Positions 33,960 to 47,860 are shown, counted from the first letter of the stretch. The stretch is 64,000 bases of DNA from Cymodocea nodosa (GCA_036874045.1 JAZBRI010000003.1:20437501-20501500), one strand, 5' to 3'. Program-made: numbers and translations. Notes: generated by a model not told the origin, from the sequence alone.

Positions 33960-35209
33960 ATAGATAGGATATGAAATTGTTCTTTTCAAGAGTGAAATAT
34001 TACTATTGGGAAGACCCATACTTATTTATGAAATGTCCTAATTTGATTTTAAGAAGGTGTGTTCTAGAAACTAAATATCAAAGCATATTGTCTTTCTACC
34101 ATGACTAAGCATGTGGAGGACATTTTGGTTCAGGGAAAACTACTACCAAAATTCTGTAATGCGGATTCTATTAGCCAACACTATTCAAAGATGCTCATAA
34201 ATACTATTTAAGTTATTTAAGATGTCAACAAATAGGAAGGATATCAAAGAGGAATATGATGCCTCTGAATTCTATTGTTGAAGTTGAAATCTTTAATGTG
34301 TGGGGAATAGATTTTATGGGTTCATTTCCTATGTCAAATCAATTTAATTATATATTGTTAGGGTTGGATTATGTATCTAAATGGATAGAAGTTATTCCTA
34401 CAAAAACTAATGACAACAAAGTGGTAATACATTTTATAAGAACTAATATAATTGCTAGATTTGGAATACCTAAAGCTATTGTTAGTGATAGAGTAACTCA
34501 TTTCTATAATAGAAGTTTTGAAGCCTTAATGAGGAAATATGGAGTAAATCATAAAATTGCAACATCATATCATCTACAGACAAGTGAACAAGTAGAAAGT
34601 GCAAACAAACAAATTAAGTTAATCTTAGAAAAAGTAGTAAATCCTACTAGAAATGATTGAGCTAATAGATTAATAGATGCACTGTGAGCTTATAGAACTG
34701 TTTATAAAACAAGCTTAGGTATGTCACCTTTTAGGATAGTATATGGAAAAAGTTACCATCTACTAGCTGAAATTGAACATAAAGGTTATTAGGCATTAAA
34801 AACTCTAAACACTAATTTAAATCAAGCTGCTAAAAATAGAAAAATACAATTGATTGAATTAAAAGAATTTAGGAATGAAGCTTATTTGAAAACTGTAAAA
34901 GAAAAAGAGAAAATGAAGTTTTGGCATGATAAAAAAATTATTCCAAAAACTTTTGAAATAGGACAAGAAGTATATCTTTACATGACTAGACTTCATAACC
35001 ATCTAGGAAAATTGAGATCTAGATGGGCAGGACCTTACATAATTCGAAATATTTATTCCTATGGAGTTATTAAAATTGAAAATCCTAAAGGTCAAAGTAT
35101 ATTTAAAGTAAATGGACAAAGACTTAAACTTATCCTAAAAATTCCAAAAAGTTTCTTTGAAATTATAGAAGAAGTAAGAGTAGAGGACTACTTGAGCTTT
35201 ATTATGTAA
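33960..35209 (+). pseudogene. Integrase region of element 3
   Basis: Core words GIDFMGSFPMSNQFNYILLG, VDYVSKW-like [14 protein letters not shown] and [20 protein letters not shown], and the C-terminal RSRWAGPYIIRNIYSYGVIK (GPY/F module), ending in EEVRVEDYLSFIM. Same domain order as element 1, no chromodomain. Fossil, broken. Confidence 0.88.
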
Positions 35210-35849
35210 GAAATAGATATATGTTTTGATATATATATATATATATTGTTACGGTCACACCAAAAGGATCCATCGGTTTGACCGAAATATAAAAACATAA
35301 ATATATATATATATATATATTAAGTAAAAGTGTCGATTTTGCCGAACACATGGCATCAGTTCAACCGGAAGAAAAAGAAATATTTTGTGTAATTTTGGTT
35401 CAATCATGGAAATATAACGATTGGACCAAAATTCTAAAATATTGAAAAATTAAGAGTCAATCAGATTGGAGATTCTTTAGTCTTGACCGAATTAAAAATT
35501 ATTACTATAAATATTTTTATTAGTTAAAACTTTACAGGAAGTCTATTGAGTTAAGCTTAATTCAACGAACTTACTTCGTTGAGTCTAAGATAAGTTAACG
35601 AACTTACTCCATTGAGTAAATTGTAATTCAACGAAGTACTTAAGGTAAGACCATAAACTTAGTCTGTGGAGTTAACCGTAACTCCACAAAGTAGTAGTGA
35701 TAGTTTACGCGAGAAAAAGACTCGATTACCTGCCAAAAACTTAGGGTTTCTTTATACTAAAACTTAGAATTTGGGGGCATTATCCACATAAATCATTTAG
35801 AACTTAGAATAGTAGAGATCAGAGTGATTCTGTTCCATTCTGTTACGCC
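35210..35849. other. Noncoding spacer after integrase, element 3
   Basis: TA repeats (35228-35247, 35300-35322), GGTTTGACCGAA / GGTTCAACCGG words (35255-35500) and the CCATTGAGT / AATTCAACGAAG hairpin cluster (35545-35690). This parallels 6403-6952. Confidence 0.75.
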
Positions 35850-37458
35850 ACGAAGGTCAAGATGACGCTAGACTTCTAGGATCAAATCAACACTACAGAA
35901 TTCCTTAGACAGTCGAAACAATGACATTCAAGGTAGAAGATCAGAAATACTACTAGAGAAAAGTAGCTTGAAAAGGTAGAGGACAACCTCTTTTTCTTTA
36001 CAAGAAGACTCGTAAATCTAAATGTTAGAATACCTAAAATAATGGAAACAAGAATACGAGTAGCAACTGAAGCTGCTATAAGTAGAGAAAGAAAAATCAA
36101 GCCAAATAATGAAGTTGCCCTAGAATTGATAAGAAGGAAATCACAGCTATGATTTATAAGAAAGATAACTATAGAAGCAACTTATCAACAATTTAAAGAA
36201 TAGAGAGAGCTAGAAGAACAAAAGTAATAGCTGGAACCTTTACAGCAATAGTTAGAAGAGCAAGTTGAAATGCCAACTATAGCAACAGAACAAGCAGGAC
36301 CTTCAATTCCACTACCTAAACTACTAGAAAGGGCGGTAGTTATGGGGCCATCAATTGAAGAAGAGTTAAGAAAGTTTGAAGAACTAGTTTGAGTTGGGAA
36401 AAGCCAAGGAGAATCAGAAAATTTGGTAGTAGCTAAAGCGCATCTGGTGTTTGATGCACTTCACAAAAGAAGGGCTGTAGAAAAGTTGAGGGCCCAATAC
36501 AAAGTTAAAGTTGAACAGCATCAAAGAGCCACTGCCATACCTATTACAAGAGAGGTTGAAGCTGGTCATTCGAGACCAGCAACTATAGAAAAAGTGAAAC
36601 AGGAAGAGCCAGTACCTATAACTCGAGGGCCTCAAGAGCCCATTTTTGTTGACTTAATGTTAGAAGAAGAAGAAGAAGAAGATTAGGTATAACTATTTAG
36701 AAAAAGAAAAGGAAAAGAGATAGTGCTTGAGGCTCAAGCAAAAATTAAATCTGAACCTATAATGTCTACAATAGGGCAGGAAGAGCCCATTTATGTAGAT
36801 TTGCTATCAGAAGAAGAAGTAGATCAACAATAGGAGCAAATAGGAGAAAAAAATAGGCTGAAATTAGTTTGCAACCTGAAGAATTAGAAACTGAAGTTAG
36901 GGCAGAATATACTATACCCGAGACTCCATCCTAATCTACCACAAAATCAGAAAGAACAGTAACAATGCAGATTGGTAGTCAAGAGGAAGAAGAAACTAGG
37001 CAAAAAGTTGAACAAGAAGAAAAAAATTCGACAGATTCCTTTGAAGAGAAAGAAACTCTTCAGCAACTTATAGAGAGAATTCAAGATAAATATGTGGAAA
37101 GTTCTGTACGTTCTCCACAACAATTCAGAGCAGAAGAATAAGAATCTCTAAATTATTTTCAACAACAATTACAACAACAAGCTCAGCAAATTGAAGAGGA
37201 AATTCAAGAACAAATCCCTTTAAAGCAACAAATCCAAATTCCTGACCCTATAGAAGCAACTATTTTGAATGAAATTCATTTTTGGAGTCAAGAAGCTTAT
37301 GATAAGTATCAAGAGATAAATGAATATGATATTATTTACTATAGGCTAATAGATTGGATTGAAATGGAGTAGATTAAAGAATTATTCAAATTCCAACGCC
37401 TACTGCAATTTATTCTAAGAGCAAAAGGGCATGTAATTTATGAAAATTTAGTGCCCTG
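35850..37458 (+). pseudogene. Extra ORF of element 3, N-terminal part
   Basis: Matches 6953 onward of element 1: VVAKAHLVFDALHKRRAVEK (from 36426), acidic runs, Gln/Glu-rich stretches with short CAACAA repeats near 37150-37190, then the start of the globular domain up to the solo LTR. The remainder lies at 41609-42244. Function unknown. Fossil, broken. Confidence 0.72.
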
Positions 37459-40400
37459 TGTTCAAGTTGCTTAGGGTGCACCAAAGAACTTGTATTGGTT
37501 TCCAGGCAACAACACTAAATAACTTGTATTTGTTAACTTCTGTTTTTAACTTAGTTAATTTGTCTTTATGCTTATTGTTTAAAATGAAAAAGTGCATATT
37601 ATTAACGATTAAATGATGGTTAATTGCATAATATTTAGCTTATCATATGAGAATTAAGCCATTATGCTATAATTGCACTGTTATATGCTTTAATTGAAGA
37701 ATCTGCTTAAATTGGGGGAATTAATGTTAATTTAGTACATTTATGAACTGTCGGTAAGTTGCAGGCTGTGAAATTCTTAAGTATCTGAATTTTCTGATAT
37801 TTCGGACAGTTATGTTTAACATACCGAACATATTCGGACAATTATGTTTAATAGACCGAACATGTATCAGATAGTTATGTTTAAATTGCCGAACAGTTAT
37901 GTTTTGAGAGAATATTTTATTATTTCCTGAAGTACATGTGTCGAAACCATAATGAATGACTTAAGTGAACTTTCGGTGAGTTATCTATAACTATTTGAAA
38001 TGCAACTGAGCATTGGATAGTTAGCTTTGTAACTCTCCGAAATGTTATTTTATTATTAAACTACTGTTGACACGTGTCGAGATCTGGTAGATTTACTTAA
38101 GTTATATATTGGTGAGTTATTTCTAACTATCCGAAATGCATCTAAGCATCGGATAGTTAAATTTATAAGTATCTGAAATGCACCTGAGCATCGGATAGTT
38201 AAATTTGTGCACGTGTTGAATTTAAATGCTTTAGTATATCACGTGAGATGCACATGTTTAACTCGTTAAGTTACCATAACTGTACACATTGAGTTACATG
38301 AATACACACTAAGGTAACGTGTTATGTTAGCGGCTTATTTCTTTATTGCACGTATTTTATAATTAAATCTATTTTCTAATATGCCACTATAGCGGTTACA
38401 GGAACAGACACTTGGAAGAGAAAAACCACGTTTGCACGTATCGTGCAGGGAAAGAAATCATCGCCGTTGATACGAATGAAGGAAATCCAACCGACCATTC
38501 AAGCAGAAGCAGTTACTACTGAAGAAATATAAAAGAAAAGAAGAAGTGTGTGATCGATGGGCGGACAATGTGTGTAGATGAGGATGAGCGTTGCAATTCT
38601 CTGAAGTTTCACACCAACCATCATCATCACCACCATAATCACTAACCATCGGAGGTCTGTGAGGATACTTGCCTGATGTTGGGTCGATTCTGAGCCAAAC
38701 ACAGTGCCTGACAACTACTGTAAGGAGTGATCGCGTCACGGCAAGGGAAGCCATTTTCACCAAGCGTCTACTCATATTTCAGGAGATTTTAAAGTTTTTA
38801 GCCTTGGCTTCAGGTTTATGCCTGTATGCTGAAGGGGAGATCATCTTGCAATTCTAGACTCGCGATTCTATAGGGAGAGGAGACAGAATTGTAACTGGTT
38901 TAATTTTCAGTGATGTAATCGCGTTGCAAGTAGTGTCAGAAGTATTTACTATCAAGTGAGATTACTTTACATTTCACCTTTCGCCCATTTCCATGTTCAT
39001 ATTAAAACAAAAATACCAAAAACAATTTATCTATGTTTGTATGTTGTATTTGAGTGTTGTATTGTTTATGTTGTATCGTGATTAATGTTATCTTTGTCAA
39101 TGTTGTGATTGTTTTATGTTTATTTTAGTTTTACAGTTTATTGAAATTGGTTCGTTCAAAAGACTTAAAGATTTTAAAGGTTACTGTTTGAATTATCTGA
39201 ATGTTAGTATTGCTTAATGATAAATCCAATGTTAACCAACATTAAAGAGCTTAATTGATGTTACTTACAATCTGTGGAATCACCCAATGGTTAGCTGAAT
39301 TCCTCTGTAAATAGCAGTATTAAAAAGTAAAGACAAGCTCGTGGAGTTAACTTAAGTCCATGAGGTTAGTCCGTTGAGTTAGCCATAACTTAACGAACTT
39401 AGTCCGTTGAGTTAACTGTAAGTCAACGGAGAGCTTATTGAATATATAAATTTGATTGTTAACAAACGAATAGTTCTCAAGTTCTTCAGCAATTCCTTGT
39501 GGGATTGACCTGTACTTGCACACTGATACAATAGACACTATGCACTTGCAGTTAAAGTACAAATTGGAATTAATATCTAAATTGTATTAAAGGTTGTTTG
39601 TTTACTTCTAAAAGAAAGAATAGGCATAAAGATAAATTAACTAAGTAAAAACAGAAGTAACAAATCCAAGTTTTTCTAATGTAGCGCTGGGAAAACGCAA
39701 ACACTTATTAGTAATTCCTTTTTAAAAGTAAACAAACAACCTTTCATAGAAATTAGATATTAATTCCAATTTGTATTTTAACTGCAAGTACATAGTGTAT
39801 ATTGTATTTGTGTGCAAGTACAGGTCGATCCCATAGAGAAATTGAGTAAGAATTGTGTATTGTTCTATTTTTATAATATACTTAATGTGTTCAGTAATCC
39901 CTCCGTTGAGTTACAATTAACACAACAGACTAATCTCGTAGACTTAAGTAAACTCCACGAGCCTATCTTTTCAGTTTAATACTGCTATTTACAAAGGAAT
40001 TCGGCCAACCATTGGGCGATTCCACAAATTGTAAATAACATCAATTGAGCTCTTTAATGCTAGTGAATATTAGATTTATCATTAAGCAACACTAACGTTC
40101 AAATATTTCAAACAGTAACTATTAAAATCTTTAAGTATCTGGAATAATCGATTTCAGTAAACTGTGATACTATTTTCTATTTTCTAAATCAAACAAACCC
40201 AAAACATTCACAATAATAACTTTAATCACAATACAACACTTAAACACTAAACATAAACTCAGACAAGTTGATATTTTTGGTATTTTTGTTTTGAGATATT
40301 CATGAAAATGGGTGAAAGGTGAAATGTAAAAATCTCTATCGACAGTAAATACTTTCATCACTACATGCTACACGATTACTCCACTAAAAACTTAATCACT

Positions 40401-41608
40401 TACAATTCTGCCTCCTCTCCCTATAGAATCGCGAGTCTAGAATTGCAAGATGATCTCCTCTTCTGCATACTAACATCAACGCGAAACCAAGGCTAGAAGT
40501 TTTATGATCTCTTGAGATATGAGTCAGTGCTTAGTGAAAATGGCTTCCCTTCCCGCGATGTGATCACTCCTCACAGTGGTTGTCAAGCACCGTGTTTGGC
40601 TCGGAATCGACCTGACATCAGGAAAGTATCCTCACAAACCTCCGATGGTTGGTGATTATGGTAATGTTGGTGATGTTGGTGAATTATTGGTGATGGTGTG
40701 GATGCTTCAATGAACTTTCGACGCTACCTGTAGTTAGCATGGTCCTCCACCTTTACACACACTACTACACACCTCCAACCACACCTTCTTCGTTTTTTCT
40801 CTTCTTTTATATTTCTTCAGTAGTAACTGCTTCTACTTTAAATGATCAGTTGGATTTCCTTCATTCAAATCAATGATGGTGATTTCTTCTTCCTTCCACG
40901 AGTGAATTCCTGTGTGATACATGCAATCATGGCCTTCCTTTGAATGTCTTATTTCTGTAACCGCTACAGTGGCATATTAAAAAATAAATGGTCTGTGGAG
41001 TTACAGATAACTCAACGGACTTACTTCGTTGATTTAACTATAAAACACGTGCAATAAAGAAATAAGCTGCTAACATAGCGTGTTACCTTAGTGTGTATTC
41101 ATATACTCAACGCATACAGTTATGCTAACTTAACGAGTTAAACAAGTGCATCTCACGTGATATACTAAAGCATTTAAATTCAACACGTGCATAATTCTAA
41201 CTTAACAAGTTCAAATATTTCGGACACTTACGAACCTAACTATCCGATGCCTAGATGCATTTCGAATAGTTAATAGATAACTTACCGAAAATCCACTTAA
41301 GTCATGCATTATGGTTTTAACATGTGTACTTTAGGAAATAATAAAATATTCTTTAAAACATAACTGTCTGGTACATTAAACATAACTCTTTGAAATAACA
41401 GAAAATTCGGATACTTAAGAATTTCACAGCCTGCAATTTACCGACAGTCCAGAAATGTACTAAATTAACATTAATTTCCTGAAATTATGTAGATTCTTTC
41501 ATTAAAGCATATAATAGTACAATTATAACATAATGGCTTAATTCTCATATGATAAGCTAAATATTATGCATTTAACCATTATTATTATGCACTTTTTCGT
41601 TCTAAACA
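37459..41608 (-). mobile_element. Solo LTR B, reverse, inserted in the extra ORF of element 3 and itself interrupted
   Basis: On the minus strand it starts TGTTTAGAACG (41608) and ends CTTGAACA (37459). Flanks are CCCTG and CCTTG, a likely target duplication with one change. Element 1 runs through here without interruption (about 8570-8590). A solo LTR A sits inside (37576-39703). Without it the length is about 2.0 kb. Confidence 0.85.
37576..39703 (+). mobile_element. Solo LTR A with CTTAT target duplication, nested in solo LTR B
   Basis: TGTTTAAAATG to GCAAACA, 2128 bp; CTTAT at 37571-37575 and 39704-39708. Internal layout equals 14521-16580, including TATCCGA hairpins (about 38129-38170), the TATAAAAG word and the U5 hairpin words (39345-39430). 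Confidence 0.93.
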
Positions 41609-42244
41609 CCTTGCAAATTTAAGAGAGGAAGAAGGAAATGTAAATTCTAACGTAGAGGAAGTTAATATTCAAATAACAATTGAGCTTCTCCACAACATTT
41701 TTGAACTAAAAAATGAAGGGATTGAAATTTTGGAAAATACAATTGCAATTGAATGGGTAGAACAAGAAATCAAGAAATGTTTGGTCATCAACCCTAGTGT
41801 GCCATTACTAAATAAACTGAAGTACTTGAATGGAAAAGCACACATGGTGTCAAACATTTTAGTTAAAAATGTTTATTAGAGGTATGACCATGATATAGAA
41901 TTGAGTCAATTTATCAAATGGGTCATGTATGCAGTTGTAAACAAAATTCAAGTTAATTAGTGCCAAGTCTTCCTCTCAAAGATAAGTTTTCAAAGAAGAA
42001 ACTATTTTATGGGGACTTGATACGAGTATTAATGATTGAAGGAGTTGACTTCACAAAATGGACATCTAAGAGGATAAGATCTAGAGCCATTTCAGTGAAG
42101 GAGTACATAAATTATAATACTGTTGTTGTTTCTATTGCTGGACCTTCTAGAGACTTTACAAGAGATGTAGAATGTATAAATCAATTAGAGCAACAATTAG
42201 AAAAGCTCCAAAAGGAAGTAGATGAATTAAGGAAGAAAGACTAA
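41609..42244 (+). pseudogene. Extra ORF of element 3, C-terminal part
   Basis: Continues the globular domain after the solo LTR: FELKNEGIEILENT, LNGKAHMVSNILVKNVY, KLFYGDLIRVLMI, SRAISVKEYINYN, ending in a coiled coil with Leu heptads (INQLEQQLEKLQKEVDELRK) and a stop at the same point as element 1. Fossil, broken. Confidence 0.75.
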
Positions 42245-43280
42245 ATGTATTATTCATCTACTTGTACTGAAAAATGTTTGATTGTATGTAAATGTAAACT
42301 ATTTATATATATAAATGTTTGAATAGCAAGATGTTTTTGAATTAATGTGTGTGAATGAATAATTTAAAGTTGTATTGAATATTATATATATTTGTTTAAA
42401 GCTTTGTAGGACTATTTTACAAGTTTTACAATTTTATTAATGATGTGGTTAAATGCACGATGATTTGATAATGTTTGAATATATCTACATACTAAAAAGT
42501 AAAATGTAATTTCTACATAATAGGAAATGAACTGTAAGTTAAATGTGCATATAATGTTTAGATTTAAGTGAGTTTAAATTGGAACACTACATTAATGTAA
42601 TATATTTAACTATATTTAAAATGCTGGAGAAAAAAATATAGAAGTTAAGATGAGAAGGAAGTTTTTTAGAAAAATTTGCTAAGTGTTAACTCAACGAAGT
42701 TAGTTTGTGGAGTTAACCTTAACTACACGAGGTCAATAATAAAATATAAGGTCACTCCATTGAGTTATCTGTAACTCAACGAAGTTAGTCTGTGGAGTTA
42801 GCAAATAGGCAACAAAACTAGTCCGTTGAGTTAGCTGTAACTCAATGAGATTAGTTCGTTGAGTTAGAAATAGTAACCAGAGCTAGTTCATTGAGTTATT
42901 TGTAACTCAACGAGGTTAGTTCGTGGAGTTAGTGTAACAGTTATTCTTTTAGCCTCGAACGAAACTTCGTGGGTTTAGTAGTTATTGAAATTTGAAATTA
43001 GAAGTGGAACATGTATCCATAAAAATAGGAACCATACTACACGTTACAAGACACGTTCTTCCAACGAAATTCATTTGCCTTATGGACGTGCATTATAAAT
43101 ATAGAACAAAATGTTATTTACTGGTTACCAGTAATTGAGAAGAGAAAAGAAAATTCGTTAGGGAACTAGAAGGAGAAGCAGTTGATTCAACTTCATCCGT
43201 CAACAACTATTTACTAAGAACAAAGCTTCAGACTGGTATGTAATTAATTTTCTGCACTTATTACTTTATGTTAAGAGTTT
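42245..43280. other. Noncoding spacer before gag, element 3
   Basis: AT-rich first half, no gene. Hairpin-word cluster at 42690-42930 with pairs such as CGTTGAGTTA, loop GCTG, TAACTCAATG (about 42823-42846). Parallels 9213-10146. Confidence 0.75.
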
Positions 43281-44628
43281 ATGAGTGCATGGACTCGTTC
43301 TTCTAGCACTAAACAATTAATAAGAACACCTACACAGGATTATTCAATATAGAGTCGTACTGAAATATTTTTTGAATTGGACTTTAACGAAATCCTTAGA
43401 GATGTGGCTAACCTTTCTTAAAGGAGAATGACGATATGGCTGCTCTAGTAGAAAACCCATTAGGGGAAACTCTGTATCCTGAATTAATTGATGAACATTC
43501 ATGTATTCGATTGCCAAACTTTGAGGGAGATAGGTTTGAACTGAAATCTAATTATATAAGTCAATTACCTTTCTTTCATGGATTAGAAAGAGAAGATGCC
43601 TATTATTTCCTTAAAGAATTTAATGAAGTTTGTCAAATGATAAAAATGTCGAGCATGAGTATTGATGCTATTAAATTTAGATATATTCCTTTTGCTTTAA
43701 AAGACACAGCTAAGAGATGGTTATATACTCTGTCACCTGATTCAATTTCTACTTTGACTGAATTTTACTTTGTTTTTCTAGAAAAATATTATTCAACACA
43801 TCAAACGATTAAAAAGAAAAAGGAAATATTAATGTGTAGCCAAAAATAGGGAGAATCATTTTGGAAATATTTTGAATGATTTAAAGATTTACTAACTCAA
43901 TGTCTACATCATGCAATGAGTAATGCATAATTAATAGGTATAATTTATGAAGTCATCGATGTTTCAACTAAATCTTTATTAGAATCTACTTGTCAGAATG
44001 GATTTTTAAAACTATATAGTGAAGAAACATGGGCATACTTAGAAAACTTTGCAAAAGAACTACTTAGTGGGAAAACTTGGCTGAAGTTATTACAGATAAA
44101 AGAGTATTGTCAAGGGGAATGCATGAAATAGATTCAAGCACTATGCTTGAAGTTAAATTAACTAAGTTAACAAAGAAAATAGAGGAGTTATCATTAAATC
44201 AAAAGCTAGCAAAAAAGAATGCAAATATCAATGACTTAGATATTATTTATGCTAGAAACCAGAAAGATAACTTTGGAAATTCTTATAACCCTAATTGGAG
44301 AAATCACCCGATCCTAACTTGGAGAAATAACAATTTCTTGGGAGGAGAAAATATAAATGACAAAAATATAAGTTATGAAGCATTAATTGAATAAGGATCT
44401 AGAATATAGAAGTTAGAAAAGATAATTCAACAATTAAACAATTGTCTAGACCATGTATTTGGAAATGCTGCCATTCAGAATCATAATATGAATAGAAATA
44501 TACCCCCTTGACAGAAGGAATTAATAGAAGTTAGACCTACTAGAGGATTGCCAATGCAAGTAGTGCCTTACCCTATTGATAGAATTGTTAATGAAATTGA
44601 TAGCTCCTATAGGAGGGAAACTGAATAA
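43281..44628 (+). pseudogene. Athila-type gag lying downstream of integrase (element 3)
   Basis: Second copy of the displaced gag. Words: SCIRLPNFEGDRFELKSNY, FFHGLEREDAYYFLKEFNEV, FRYIPFALKDTAKRWLYTL, FVFLEKYYSTHQTIKKKKEI, then GMHEIDSSTMLEVKLTKLTK and YNPNWRNHPILTWRNNNF. The start region reads MSAWTRSSSTKQLIRTPTQ. Position, flanks and end match 10147-11490, so the 3' location of gag is shared by subfamilies A and B. Fossil, broken. Confidence 0.87.
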
Positions 44629-44850
44629 AGTAGCACAATTATTAGCAACTATGTATAATATAATAAGTAGAAAAATATAAAAAGAAAAGAAAATGTAAGT
44701 TTACTTATAGTAGTAGTATCGTAGAGTTATTACTTAACTCAACGAATTTAGTTTGTTGAGTTATGACCTAACTCCACGAAGGTATGTAAGTAGCTATGTT
44801 AATTTCATCTCTGTTTAAAATTTTGTTTATGTTATATAGAGTCACAATAG

Positions 44851-45589
44851 ATGGAATTGATGAAATTACCACTAGATGCACTAAGAGAAGTATTGAGTAA
44901 TTTATCAACTAAAAATTTGTGCAGATTGTGTTATGTATTAAAAGAAATTAAAGAATGTATCAGAGAAAAATATTTTCATAGACTACAAGCTGCAAAGATG
45001 ACTAATATTAGAGATGGATTTTTATGGAAGTCATTTAATCATAGTTCAATCAACTATGAATATCTGAATGTAAAGGAAACTACTAGAATTCCACCCAATA
45101 CATTAGAAGGAATCAATTATATTATGGGGATAAATGAAGGATTAATTATTTATAGAACCAAACCAAGGTATGAAATTCTGTTACTCAATATTTTGATTAG
45201 AAATCCTATCACTAGAGAAGAATGGAATATAAGAAGGCCTAATAGATTTGAAGTACCAACTAAAAATTGTGGGTCAGTTTTAACATTTTTTGATAAAAAT
45301 TTGACCATTCCTGAAAAATTGTATTACTAGAGACCAACTGAAAATTGGGATGAGAATTTATGCTTAAGTGTGTATAATTTTCTGAATAGATCTTGTGCTA
45401 AAAATACTATGATATGTCTAGGACAGAAAGCATTAATTAACAACATATATGTCATACTTGATGGATATATATATCTAGTCATCGATATATTAGTTGCATT
45501 TAGATCTGATTTATACATAGTAAGCATAGATAGTTATGATGATGACTTTATAGAAATATTGCTTGTACCTAGTGATATAGCTAAACCAC
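44851..45589 (+). pseudogene. F-box gene of element 3, cut by element 4
   Basis: Starts MELMKLPLDALREVLSNL, a clear F-box start, then STKNLCRLCYVLKEIKECIR. The C-terminal domain follows: GLIIYRTKPRYEILL, IRNPITREEWNIRRPN, ILDGYIYLVIDILVAFRSDL. It is roughly three-quarters identical to the element 1 protein by eye. The 5' LTR of element 4 begins where the element 1 copy continues with KPPSVEF. As in element 1 it lies right after gag. Substrate unknown; family role is SKP1 binding in SCF ligases. Confidence 0.8.
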
Positions 45590-47860
45590 TATTTAGAATG
45601 AAAAAGTGCATATTATTAACGGTTAAATGATGGTTAATTGCATAATATTTAGCTTATCATATAAGAATTAAGCCATTATGTTATAGTTGCACTATTATAT
45701 GCTTTAATTAAAGAATTTGTTTAATTTTAGGGAATTAATGCTAATTTAGTACATTTATGAACTGTCGGTAAGTTGCAGGTTGTGAAATTCTTAAGTATCC
45801 AATTTTTTGATATTTCAAACAATTATGTTTAACATACCGAACATATTCGGATAGTTATGTTTAACAGACCGAACATGTATCAGATAGTTATGTTTAAATT
45901 GCCAAACAGTTATGTTTTGAGAGAATATTTTATTATTTCCTGAAGTACACGTGTCGAAACCATAATGAATGACTTAAGTGAACTTTCGGTGAGTTATCTA
46001 TAACTATCTGAAATTGCAGCTGGGCATTGGATAGTTATCCTTGTAATTCTTCGAAATCTCTTTTTATTTATAAAATAGTTGAGGACACGTGTCCTGTTCT
46101 AGGAAAGTGACTTAAGTGGATTTTTGATGAGTTAGCTGTAACTATCCGAAATGCATCTGAGCATCGGATAGTTAGACCTGTAACTCTTCGAAATGTTATT
46201 TTATGATTAAACTACTGCTAACATGTGTCGAGATCTGGTAGATTTACTTAAGTTATATATCAGTGAGTTATTTATAACTATCCGAAATGCACCTAAGCAT
46301 CAGATAGTTAAGTTTATAAGTATCCGTAATGCACCTGAGCATCGGATAGTTAAATTTATGCACGTGTTGAATTTAAATGCTTTAGAATATCACATGAGAT
46401 GCACATGTTTAACTCGTTAAGTTAGCATAATTGTACGCATTGAGTTACATGAATATTACACTAAGGTAACACATTATGTTAGCAGCTTATTTCTTTATAT
46501 TTTCTAATATGCCACTGTAGCGGTTACAGGAATAGATAGTTGGAAGAGAAAAACCACGTTTGCACGTATCATGCAAGAATTCAATCGCGTAGGGAGAAGA
46601 GAGCATCGCCGTTGATATGAATGAAGGAAATCCAACCGACCATTCAAGTAGAAGTAGTTACTATTGAAGAAATATAAAAGAAAAGAAGAAAAAAAGAAGA
46701 AAGTGTGTGATCGATGGGCGGACAGTATGTGTAGAGGAGGATGAGCGTCGCAATTCTCTGAAATACCACACCAACCATCATCATCACCACCATAATCACC
46801 AACCATTGGAGGTCTGTGAGGATACTTGCCTGATGTCGGGTCGATTTTGAGCCAAACACAGTGCCTGACAACCACTGTGAGGAGTGATCGCATCACGGGA
46901 AGGGAAGCCATTTTCACCAAGCGCCGACTCATATTTCAAGAGATCGTAAAGCTTTTAGCCTTGGCTTCGTGTTGATGCTTGTATGCTGAAGAGGAGATCA
47001 TCTTGCAATTCTGGACTCGCGATTCTATAGGGAGAGGAGACAGAATTGTAAATGGTTTAATTTTCAGTGGTGTAATCGCTTTGCAAGTAGTGTCAGAAGT
47101 ATTTACTATCAAGTGAGATTACTTTACATTTCACCTTTTGCCCATTTCCATGTTCATATTAAAACAAAAATACCAAAAACAATTTATCTATGTTTGTATG
47201 TTGTATTTGAGTGTTGTATTGTTTGTGTTGTATCGTGATTAATGTTATCTTTGTTAGTATTGTGATTGTTTTATGTTTATTTTAGTTTTACAGTTTACTG
47301 AAATTGGTTCGTTCAAAAGACTTAAAGATTTTAATAGTTACTGTTTGAATTATCTGAATGTTAGTATTGCTCAATGATAAATCCAATGTTAACTAACATT
47401 AAAGAACTTAATTGATGTTATTTACAATTTGTGGAATCGCCCAATGGTTGTCTGAATTCCTCTGTAAATAGCAGTATTAAAAAGAAAAGACAGGCTCGTG
47501 GAGTTAACTTAAGTCCACGAGGTTAGTCCGTTGAATTAGCCATAACTCAACGAACTAAGTTCGTTGAGTTAACTGTAATTCAACGGAGAGCTTATTGAAT
47601 ATATAAATTTGATTTTTAACAAGCAAACAGTTCTCAAGTTCTTCAGCAATTCCCTATGGGATCGACCTGTACTTGCACACTGATACAATAGACATTGTGC
47701 ACTTGCAGTTAAAGTACAAATTGAAATTAATATCTAAATTGTATTAAAGGTTGTTTGTTTACTTCTAAAAGAAAGAATAGGCATAAAGATAAATTAACTA
47801 AGTAAAAATAGAAGTAACAAATCCAAGTTTTTCTAGTGTAGTGGTGGGAAAACCCAAACA
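45590..47860 (+). repeat. 5' LTR of element 4 (LTR A, 2271 bp)
   Basis: Begins TATTTAGAATG where other copies have TGTTTAG, and ends CCAAACA. Longer than other A LTRs because of extra copies of the TATCCGA...TCGGATAGTTA hairpin unit (about 45985-46350). TATAAAAG word near 46671. Confidence 0.9.

Larger units (their letters stand above)
27606..45589 (+). mobile_element. Athila-like Ty3/Gypsy element 3 (subfamily B), heavily nested
   Basis: Order after removing nested insertions: LTR B part, primer site, zinc knuckle, protease, RT, RNase H, integrase, extra ORF, gag, F-box ORF, then cut by element 4. The order equals that of element 1. It hosts a solo Copia LTR, a reverse solo LTR B (itself hit by a solo LTR A) and element 4, so it is among the oldest units here. 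Broken, more than twenty interruptions; the 3' LTR is not seen. Confidence 0.85.

Noticed and set aside
37150-37190. CAACAA runs as a microsatellite or CRISPR-like array
   Set aside because: Short Gln-coding low-complexity text inside the extra ORF; no spacers.
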